From contig CAZRQV010000041.1 in NCBI GenBank assembly GCA_964602445.1, forward strand, positions 1 to 13,554: a stretch of 13,554 nucleotides of DNA. The letters run 5' to 3'. Each line of letters starts with the position of its first letter. Position 1 is the stretch's first letter. The position numbers and the translations under genes are program-made. This DNA is from HGM12587 sp964602445. GTDB taxonomy: Bacteria; Bacillota; Clostridia; Lachnospirales; Lachnospiraceae. Positions 7,627 to 13,464 of this stretch are shown here, piece after piece. A model generated the notes under the pieces. That model made no database searches. It saw nothing but the letters and a program-made list of their open reading frames with translations, and was not told the DNA's origin.

Positions 7627-8244
7627 TCAGGAAAAACAACGTCTAAGTTTCTCTACTGCATTTTTTTCGATACGACTGATATAAGATCTGGAAATTCCAA
7701 GCTTTCCGGCTACTTCTCTTTGCGTATACTCCCTTCCTCCATAAAGTCCGTACCGAAGCCGTAAAACCTCCTGTTCCCGCTGGGAAAGGATTGTGGGAAG
7801 TAATTCGTAAAGTCTTTGACTGTCTTCTTTTACCATAAAATGATCAAACGCTGATGGCTCCGGACTTTCGATCACTTCCAACAAGCTGATCTCATTTCCT
7901 TCTTTATCTGTTCCGATCGTTTCATAATAAGAAACTTCTTTCGACAATTTCTTTTTAGAACGAAAATACATCAAAAGTTCATTTTCAATACATCTTGCCG
8001 CATAAGTGGACAGTCTTCCTTTTTCGGCATCTACTGTGGCTATGGCTTTGATCAGTCCGATGGTACCGATGGACAAAAGCTCTTCCTGTTCATTTTCGGG
8101 GCATTGATATTTTTTCACTACATGAGCTACCAGTCTCATATTTCTTAAGATCAGGATTTCTCTGGCAGCCATATCCCCTTCCCGGTTCTTTTTCATATAG
8201 TAGGCTTCTTCTTCTACCGAAAGTGGTTTTGGAAATGTTTTCAA
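7627..8244 (-). CDS. sigK: σK-like sporulation sigma factor
   Basis: σ70-family factor of the mother-cell σK/σE type, which directs late sporulation genes. Region 2 shows NMRLVAHVVKKY (35-46), LLSIGTIGLIKAI (56-68) and YAARCIENELLMYF (81-94). The IGTDKEGNEISLLEV block (110-124) is a σK/σE signature. Region 4 has LSQREQEVLRLRYGL (153-167) and a helix-turn-helix with GISRSYISRIEK (183-194). I chose the TTG at 8244 (205 residues) because GAGGTG, a perfect anti-SD match, lies 6 nt upstream. A GTG at 8253 is part of that SD itself. An in-frame TAA five codons before the GTG rules out a long pro-sequence like that of Bacillus σK. The TTG start and SD lie in and beside the terminator at 8246-8305, so expression may be tightly insulated. 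σE is the alternative identity, but the product lacks the longer σE pro-region. Confidence 0.88.
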   Translation of the reverse strand: MKTFPKPLSVEEEAYYMKKNREGDMAAREILILRNMRLVAHVVKKYQCPENEQEELLSIGTIGLIKAIATVDAEKGRLSTYAARCIENELLMYFRSKKKLSKEVSYYETIGTDKEGNEISLLEVIESPEPSAFDHFMVKEDSQRLYELLPTILSQREQEVLRLRYGLYGGREYTQREVAGKLGISRSYISRIEKNAVEKLRRCFS

Positions 8245-8245
8245 A

Positions 8246-8305
8246 AAAAGCACCTCAAAGGAGAGTTACTACAGTCTATGTAGCTTTCCCCTTTTAGGTG
8301 CCTTT
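8246..8305 (-). terminator. Intrinsic terminator overlapping the sigK ribosome-binding site
   Basis: On the minus strand the outer stem pairs AAAGGCACCT (8305-8296) with AGGTGC plus following T's (8255-8246), and the stem continues inward through AAAGGGGA/TCTCCTTT with one mismatch. The apical loop contains CTACA/TGTAG. Seven T's (8249-8243) follow directly, as in a classic rho-independent terminator. It sits about 110 nt after the U32 gene stop and would end that operon. The 3' arm contains GAGGTG, the sigK Shine-Dalgarno sequence, and the T-run abuts the sigK TTG start. Confidence 0.85.
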
Positions 8306-8415
8306 CCTAAATTTTATTTCTGCTTTCTCCGTTTCAGAATCATTCTTTTTACTTCCGAACTGCATCGGTGATCAGATTACAAAAATGTATGGGAACCTGA
8401 ACACACTTTCCGTCA

Positions 8416-9651
8416 TTAGGAAACTGCCGGTTCCTGTCTTCTAAGAATGTCATACTGATCCAGCTCGATTCCCAGATCAATGTAAAGAACCTGCTTCGGA
8501 TGCGGACAGCTTTCCATGGACTGTCCTTCTTCATCATAGATCGCTTTTACTTCTACTTCGATATTTCTTCCATCCGGTTTCATAACTTCGATCATTTCAC
8601 CTACAGAGAATTTGTTTCTCTGCTCGATTCGGTAACATCCCTGAGCATTCTTTTCTCCTACGATTCCAAGATAAGTATATTCCTTCACGTAAGTGTTGCT
8701 GTCATAGATTTGTGTATTTTCATCCGGTTTTCCATAGAAAAATCCGGTTGTAAACTGTCTGTACGTACAATTCGAAATCTGATCCAGATACCACGGCATA
8801 TTCTGCTCATATTTTTCCGGTGATTCTGCAAAATCATCCAGTGCTTTACGATAGGTTCTTGCCACGGTCGCTACATACAATGCAGTTTTCATACGCCCTT
8901 CAATTTTCAAAGAATCGATTCCGGCATCGATCAGATCCGGAATATGTTCGATCATACAAAGATCCTTGGAATTAAAGATATAAGTTCCTCTTTCGTTTTC
9001 ATAAACCGGTAAATATTCTCCCGGACGGGATTCTTCTACTACCGCATACTTCCAACGGCATGGGTGCGTACACGCTCCCTGATTGGCATCTCTGCCGGTA
9101 AAATAGTTGCTTAAAAGACATCTGCCTGAGTAAGAAATACACATTGCTCCATGAACAAAGGTTTCGATCTCCATTTGATCAGAAATATGTTCTCTGATCT
9201 CCTTGATCTCTTTCATGGAAAGTTCACGTGCAGAAACCACACGGCTTGCGCCCATTCTTTCCCAGAAACGATAAGTTTCATAATTGGTATTATTTGCCTG
9301 GGTACTGATATGCACATCGATTTCCGGGCAGATTTCTTTTGCCAGAGTAAACATTCCCGGATCTGCAATAATCAGCGCATCCGGTTTGATTTCTTTTAAT
9401 TCTTTAAAATATTCTCTTGCGCCTTCCAGATCGCTGTTATGTGCCAGAATATTGGCAGTTACATAAACTTTTACTCCGTGTTCGTGAGCAAATGCAATTC
9501 CTTCTTTCATCTCTTCCGGTGAAAAGTTTTTCGCTTTTGCACGAAGTCCAAACGCTTCACCGCCGATGTATACCGCATCTGCACCAAATGTTACTGCTAT
9601 CTTTAAAACCTCCAGACTGCTGGCAGGTATCAGAAGTTCTGTTTTTCTCAT
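8416..9651 (-). CDS. U32 peptidase-like tRNA hydroxylation protein (TrhP/YrrN type)
   Basis: Member of the U32 'peptidase' family. The TrhP branch is known to hydroxylate U34 of certain tRNAs to 5-hydroxyuridine using prephenate-linked chemistry. The 411-residue protein begins with a TIM-barrel-like half (KTELLIPASSLEVLKIAV; YIGGEAFGLRAKAKNFS) and contains the U32 signature around ETFVHGAMCISYSGRCLLSN. Four cysteines, 171, 178, 194 and 198, fit the family's iron-sulfur ligand pattern. SLKIEGRMK (247-255) is another hallmark. The ATG at 9651 has AGGAGAG upstream. It follows a TrmR-like methyltransferase that would use its product, which supports the tRNA role over proteolysis. Bacillus has two adjacent copies (YrrN, YrrO); here there is one. 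A collagenase-type annotation is likely misleading. Confidence 0.9.
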   Translation of the reverse strand: MRKTELLIPASSLEVLKIAVTFGADAVYIGGEAFGLRAKAKNFSPEEMKEGIAFAHEHGVKVYVTANILAHNSDLEGAREYFKELKEIKPDALIIADPGMFTLAKEICPEIDVHISTQANNTNYETYRFWERMGASRVVSARELSMKEIKEIREHISDQMEIETFVHGAMCISYSGRCLLSNYFTGRDANQGACTHPCRWKYAVVEESRPGEYLPVYENERGTYIFNSKDLCMIEHIPDLIDAGIDSLKIEGRMKTALYVATVARTYRKALDDFAESPEKYEQNMPWYLDQISNCTYRQFTTGFFYGKPDENTQIYDSNTYVKEYTYLGIVGEKNAQGCYRIEQRNKFSVGEMIEVMKPDGRNIEVEVKAIYDEEGQSMESCPHPKQVLYIDLGIELDQYDILRRQEPAVS

Positions 9652-9668
9652 TTTACTCTCCTACATAA

Positions 9669-9686
9669 ACTGTCCTTACGGACGGT
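9669..9686. other. Small hairpin upstream of the U32 gene
   Basis: Inverted repeat ACTGTCC (9669-9675), loop 9676-9679, GGACGGT (9680-9686). In minus-strand RNA the inner stem GUCC closes a GUAA loop, which fits the stable GNRA class; one outer pair is C·A. It ends about 18 nt before the start codon, just 5' of the ribosome-binding site. Function is unknown, and no T-run follows. Confidence 0.35.
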
Positions 9687-9768
9687 ATCACATTCCGTTT
9701 GCTTCTGCATCCGTCCTGCACTTTGGACAGTGCCGCTTTCACTGCTTCGATCGGTTCGATCACACAGA

Positions 9769-10410
9769 TTATTTTTTCACACTCAGTGTTACTCCATCGC
9801 CCAAAGGCAGCAACGATGTGGTCAGCTGCTCATGATGGGTCAATGCATACAGATATTCTCTCATTCTGCTGTGAATGGTTCGATTTCTGCGTTCTACTGC
9901 AAATCGGGACTGGATGATGTCTCCGTCCTGCAGTACATTATCTGACAGCAGAATTCCTCCCGGTGCCAGTAATCTTAAAATATCCGGCAGGAAATGAATA
10001 TACTGTCCTTTCGCTGCATCCATAAAAATAAAATCATACGGACCTTCCAGCGTTTTCAAAAACTCCATGGCATCCCCTTCCAGCAAAGTGATCTGTTCTT
10101 CTTTGCCGGCTCTCTGAAAATTCGCTTTTGCAATGGGAATCCTTGGTTCATATTTTTCAATGGTTGTAATATGGCAGTCCGCATCTACATGTTCACTCAT
10201 CAAAAGTGCGGAAAAACCAACCGCGGTACCTACCTCCAGAATTGCTTTCGGCCGCTTGATCTCAAGGATCGTTTTCAAAAAGCTCTGCATTTCCTTTCGT
10301 ATGATTGGTACATAGGTGGCTAATGCCTCTTCTTCTATTTCATTTACTAACGCACTGTTGCCTACATCCAGAGAATTGATGTAGGCAACCATTCTTTCAT
10401 CTACAATCAT
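9769..10410 (-). CDS. trmR: SAM-dependent O-methyltransferase (TrmR/YrrM type)
   Basis: Class I methyltransferase of the COMT-like family 3. TrmR in Bacillus methylates 5-hydroxyuridine at tRNA position 34 to 5-methoxyuridine. The 213-residue protein shows the SAM-binding motif AILEVGTAVGFS (57-68), the acidic end of β2 in TTIEKYEP (82-89), GDA (112-114), the metal/substrate block FIFMDAAKGQY (128-138) and LLSDNVLQDG (154-163). It ends normally in LGDGVTLSVKK. The ATG at 10410 has only a weak AAAGG upstream, and it lies 24 nt after the MltG-like gene, so reinitiation is possible. The next gene is the U32/TrhP-type protein, matching the Bacillus yrrL-yrrM-yrrN order and supporting the tRNA assignment. 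A catechol-type substrate cannot be excluded from sequence alone. Confidence 0.88.
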   Translation of the reverse strand: MIVDERMVAYINSLDVGNSALVNEIEEEALATYVPIIRKEMQSFLKTILEIKRPKAILEVGTAVGFSALLMSEHVDADCHITTIEKYEPRIPIAKANFQRAGKEEQITLLEGDAMEFLKTLEGPYDFIFMDAAKGQYIHFLPDILRLLAPGGILLSDNVLQDGDIIQSRFAVERRNRTIHSRMREYLYALTHHEQLTTSLLPLGDGVTLSVKK

Positions 10411-10434
10411 GCTTTATCGCCTTTGCTGTTTCTG

Positions 10435-10803
10435 TCACTGTTTCTCCGATGTCAGCACTTCTTCCATCTCGCTGGGCGTCATCGAACTGTTCAGTTCATA
10501 TTCTCCCGCTGCTACGCTGCTGCCGAAACCGGACAGTTTCATCTGAATTCTGAAAAGATCTGCATCTTCAATCAAACCTTTCTTTTCCAGAATCTCAGCC
10601 AGTTCTTTTGTCGTGATTTCTTCGGAAATTTTTACAGTTACATCTTTGCCAGGTTCCGCTTCATATGCCTGATTGCTAAAGACAGCACGGGTATACTGAT
10701 ATGTCGTCTGTCCCAAATATATGATTCCCAATACGATCAGGATCAGGGTAGCAACTTTCAGACAAATGGAACTGACCTGCATAACGGCTTTACGTGTATT
10801 CAT
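10435..10803 (-). CDS. MltG-like membrane protein lacking the transglycosylase domain
   Basis: A 122-residue protein with one transmembrane helix (about 13-31, rich in I/L/V) and a short extracytoplasmic domain. The segment with KELAEILEKKGLIEDADLFR (66-85) and AGEYELNSSMTPSEMEEVL (99-117) resembles the LysM-like N-terminal domain of YceG/MltG, the endolytic murein transglycosylase. Full MltG proteins are about 330-380 residues with a catalytic glutamate in the C-terminal domain; that whole domain is absent. After the TGA stop only 24 nt remain before the methyltransferase start, so no decayed catalytic part remains. It sits in the yrrL position of the yrrK-yrzB-yrrL-yrrM-yrrN order, which supports descent from mltG. 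It may keep a binding or regulatory role. The ATG at 10803 has GGAAAA upstream. Confidence 0.72.
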   Translation of the reverse strand: MNTRKAVMQVSSICLKVATLILIVLGIIYLGQTTYQYTRAVFSNQAYEAEPGKDVTVKISEEITTKELAEILEKKGLIEDADLFRIQMKLSGFGSSVAAGEYELNSSMTPSEMEEVLTSEKQ

Positions 10804-10824
10804 ACGCTTTTCCAGCCTGTTATC

Positions 10825-12489
10825 TTAGACTTCCATAATGATCGGGAGGATCATCGGACTTCTCTTTGTCTTTTTCCAGAGATATTCATTTAAAGAATCT
10901 TTTACTACATTCTTTAATTTACCCCAGTCAGAAATGCCTCTGCTCAGACAGCCGTCCAGTGCTTCTTCTACCACCAGCTTTGCTTCCTCAATGAGGGATT
11001 CTGCTTCTCTTACATATACAAATCCGCGGGATACAATATCCGGACCGGAAAGAATCTGATTGCTGTATTTTTCCAAAGTAACGACAACGATTAAGATTCC
11101 GTCTTCTGCCAGATGCTGCCTGTCGCGAAGTACGATATTTCCTACATCGCCAACACCCAGACCATCTACGTAGATCGCACCATTCTGCACATGATCTACT
11201 ACTTTCGCAGCACTGTCATCTAACTCCAGTACATCTCCTGAAGACAGGATAAAAATATTGTCTTTTTCGATTCCAAGCTCTTCTGCAAGTCTTGCATTGG
11301 CCTGTAAATGTCTGTATTCTCCATGAACCGGAATTGCATATTTCGGACGTACTAAAGAATAGATCAGTTTTAATTCTTCCTGACATGCATGTCCGGATAC
11401 ATGAGTATCCTGAAAAACAACTTCCGCTCCACGGATCGAAAGTTCATTAATAACCTTAGATACTGCTTTTTCATTGCCCGGAATTGGTGTTGCAGATAAG
11501 ACAACCACATCTCCCGGCATAATATGCACTTTACGATGGGTTCCGGACGCCATTCTGGAAAGTGCTGCCATGGACTCTCCCTGACTTCCTGTTGTGATCA
11601 AAACAGTCTTTTCCTCCGGATAATTTTTCAGCTGTTCGATATCGATCAGCGTATTGTCCGGAATGGAAATGTACCCCAGCTCCTGTGCGATTGAAATGGT
11701 ATTGACCATACTGCGGCCTTCTACCACTACTTTTCTTCCGCTCTTATAAGCGGAATTGATCACCTGCTGCACACGGTCTACATTGGATGCAAATGTCGCA
11801 ATGATGATTCTTTTGGTCGGATGTTCCGCAAAGATTGCATCAAATCTCTTCCCAACCGTCTTTTCTGACATGGTAAACCCTTTTTTCTCAGCATTGGTAC
11901 TGTCAGACATCAATGCCAGAACTCCCTTTTTGCCAATTTCTCCAAATCTCTGCAGATCAATGGCATCTCCAAATACAGGGGTATAATCCACTTTAAAGTC
12001 ACCTGTATGGATTACAATTCCAGCCGGTGAATAGATTGCCAGGGCGCAGGCATCTTCAATACTATGATTGGTCTTAATAAATTCAATCCGGAACTTTCCA
12101 AGATTGATCGACTGTCCGTGTTTTACCACTTTTCTCTTTACTGTTTTCTGCATTCCATGCTCTTTTAATTTACTATCAATCAGACCCATGGTCAGCTTTG
12201 TGGCATAAATCGGTGCATTCACTTCCTTAAATACATACGGGATCGCACCAATATGATCTTCATGTCCGTGGGTGATCACAAACCCCTTCACTTTTGAAAT
12301 ATTGTCCTTTAAATAAGTGACATCCGGGATTACAAGGTCGATTCCCAGCATATCATCTGTTGGGAATGAAAGACCACAATCCACTACAACAATACTGTCT
12401 TCGAATTCAAAGGCAGTAATATTCATTCCAATAGCCTCCAGACCGCCCAGTGGAATGATCTTCAATTTAGAATTGTTAATATTTTTCAA
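10825..12489 (-). CDS. Ribonuclease J
   Basis: Metallo-β-lactamase/β-CASP nuclease with endonuclease and 5'-3' exonuclease activity, central to mRNA turnover and rRNA maturation in Firmicutes. The 554-residue length is typical. Metal ligands are visible in THGHEDHIG (73-81), NHSIEDA (141-147), TGDFK (162-166) and PVHGEYRHL (387-395); DTHVSGHACQEE (361-372) belongs to the β-CASP part. The start is a TTG at 12489, chosen because GGAGG lies 6 nt upstream; no better start is near. Bacillus has two paralogues, J1 and J2, and which one this corresponds to cannot be told here. It sits inside the yrzB-mltG interval, where Bacillus has no such gene, and ends 21 nt before the MltG-like gene. Confidence 0.95.
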   Translation of the reverse strand: MKNINNSKLKIIPLGGLEAIGMNITAFEFEDSIVVVDCGLSFPTDDMLGIDLVIPDVTYLKDNISKVKGFVITHGHEDHIGAIPYVFKEVNAPIYATKLTMGLIDSKLKEHGMQKTVKRKVVKHGQSINLGKFRIEFIKTNHSIEDACALAIYSPAGIVIHTGDFKVDYTPVFGDAIDLQRFGEIGKKGVLALMSDSTNAEKKGFTMSEKTVGKRFDAIFAEHPTKRIIIATFASNVDRVQQVINSAYKSGRKVVVEGRSMVNTISIAQELGYISIPDNTLIDIEQLKNYPEEKTVLITTGSQGESMAALSRMASGTHRKVHIMPGDVVVLSATPIPGNEKAVSKVINELSIRGAEVVFQDTHVSGHACQEELKLIYSLVRPKYAIPVHGEYRHLQANARLAEELGIEKDNIFILSSGDVLELDDSAAKVVDHVQNGAIYVDGLGVGDVGNIVLRDRQHLAEDGILIVVVTLEKYSNQILSGPDIVSRGFVYVREAESLIEEAKLVVEEALDGCLSRGISDWGKLKNVVKDSLNEYLWKKTKRSPMILPIIMEV

Positions 12490-12564
12490 CTGAAACCTCC
12501 TGTTTTATTCTTGTTACTGTCCGCTCCGTTCCGATCAATGTAACGTGAAAACAATTCCTTGCTC

Positions 12565-12825
12565 TTACCGTTCAATATCTACATCGTCCAGCATTTTTTC
12601 GAATACACTCAGTACACTGTCTAATTCTGTTTCGTCTTCAACGATGACATAAACGCCCTCATCATCATCTGCTTCTGACATATCTTTTAAGATCAGGCAC
12701 TCTGCGTCTTCTTCTTCTGAATCTGTTACTAATATATAATCAACCCCACCAATGCGGGTTTCTTCCAACACGTAAAACTCTACCGGTTCTTCCTGTGCAT
12801 CCGGAATAAATGTAATCTTTTCCAT
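12565..12825 (-). CDS. DUF1292 family protein (YrzB-like)
   Basis: A small, strongly acidic cytosolic protein of 86 residues with no signal or membrane segment. The layout MEKITFIPDAQEEPVEFYVLEE, then YILVTDSEEEDAECLILKD, then an acidic tail matches DUF1292 (YrzB in Bacillus), whose biochemical role is unknown. The family is almost always found next to ruvX/yqgF and upstream of mltG, as here. The ATG at 12825 has AAGGAG 13 nt upstream of the start, a somewhat long spacing. The ribosome-binding region is part of a 23-bp sequence that is nearly repeated at the end of ruvX. A 75-nt gap without visible signals separates it from RNase J. Confidence 0.9.
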   Translation of the reverse strand: MEKITFIPDAQEEPVEFYVLEETRIGGVDYILVTDSEEEDAECLILKDMSEADDDEGVYVIVEDETELDSVLSVFEKMLDDVDIER

Positions 12826-12979
12826 TATAATCTAAAACTCCTTGACTCTATCATTTGAAATTCTTTGAAACCATATTCTATTTTGGGAAACTATATTCCA
12901 AAATTCTTTAAAAATTACGTTCTAAAACGCTCTGAAACTATATTCCAATTTTTTACTATAATTTAAAACTCTTTGAATC
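12826..12979. repeat. Repeat-filled ruvX-DUF1292 spacer with flanking direct repeats
   Basis: Two 23-bp near-identical direct repeats (12826-12848 and 12957-12979, 20 of 23 matches, core TAAAACTC-TTGA) bracket a very AT-rich spacer. One copy covers the ruvX stop region and the other the DUF1292 ribosome-binding site. Between them, GAAACYATATTCYA occurs at 12867-12880, 12887-12900 and 12934-12947, with a degraded copy at 12911-12924, so spacing is about 20-24 bp. This looks like a decayed minisatellite or repeat expansion at the gene junction. I see no gene or clear promoter in it. Confidence 0.6.
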
Positions 12980-13384
12980 AAGATATCCCTGCAAAATGTA
13001 AACCGCAGCCAGCATATCTACATATTTGCTTCGATCTTCTCTTCTTATTTTTCCTTCGATCAATGTGCGGTTCGCTTCTACGGTGGTCAACCGCTCATCC
13101 CACATCACTACTTCCAGACCTGTTCTCTTTTCCAGCATTTCTTTAAATGCCAATGATTTTTCAGCACGGTCTCCAATGGTATTGTTCATATTTTTAGGAA
13201 AGCCGAGCACAATAGACTCCACCTGATATTCTTTGATCAGTGCTTCTATCCGTGCTAAGGTCTGTCGCAGTTTACTTTCTTTCTCTCGTCTGATAATCTC
13301 AATGCCTTGGGCAGTAATGCCCAAAGGGTCACTGATAGCTACGCCTACGGTCTTGGAGCCGTAGTCTAAGCCCATAATTCTCAT
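12956..13384 (-). CDS. ruvX: Putative pre-16S rRNA nuclease / Holliday junction resolvase-like RuvX (YqgF)
   Basis: RNase H-like fold protein of the YqgF/RuvX family, implicated in 5' maturation of 16S rRNA and once proposed as a resolvase. The 142-residue length is normal. Family features are MRIMGLDYGSKTVGVAISDP (1-20, with Asp7), VLGFPKNMNNTIGDRA (59-74), WDERLTTVEA (95-104, with Glu97) and SKYVDMLAAVYILQGYL (119-135, with Asp123), giving the expected acidic active-site residues. The ATG at 13384 has AGGAGA 6 nt upstream. It overlaps the stop of a possible 27-codon ORF in an ATGA arrangement. Its last codons fall in a direct repeat shared with the DUF1292 leader. It opens the yrrK-yrzB-yrrL-yrrM-yrrN-like block. 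Confidence 0.94.
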   Translation of the reverse strand: MRIMGLDYGSKTVGVAISDPLGITAQGIEIIRREKESKLRQTLARIEALIKEYQVESIVLGFPKNMNNTIGDRAEKSLAFKEMLEKRTGLEVVMWDERLTTVEANRTLIEGKIRREDRSKYVDMLAAVYILQGYLDSKSFKL

Positions 13385-13464
13385 AGTATTCTCCTGTCAA
13401 ACAAATCTTTTTGATTTTTCCAGATTTTCAATGCAGACATTCCGAACGCATGCTGACTACTCAT
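13381..13464 (-). CDS. Possible 27-codon ORF overlapping ruvX
   Basis: An open frame starts with ATG at 13464 (MSSQHAFGMSAL…) and ends …LFDRRIL at a TGA that overlaps the ruvX ATG (ATGA). The first 11 codons lie in the 57-bp tandem repeat; the upstream repeat copy encodes almost the same 11 residues (MSSQHAFAMSA) and then stops. Only a poor AGAG lies next to the start, so translation is uncertain. If translated, it would couple to ruvX. I know no family for it. Confidence 0.3.
   Translation of the reverse strand: MSSQHAFGMSALKIWKNQKDLFDRRIL

Noticed and set aside
8349..8537. 62-codon minus-strand frame overlapping the end of the U32 gene and the sigK leader
   Set aside because: It lies mostly inside the U32 coding region in another frame, and its residue composition (many W, R, F, S) is typical of a shadow frame. 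No ribosome-binding site was seen.
12826..12955. Insertion sequence or MITE between ruvX and DUF1292
   Set aside because: Flanking direct repeats exist, but there are no terminal inverted repeats and no transposase. The internal short repeats fit a minisatellite better.
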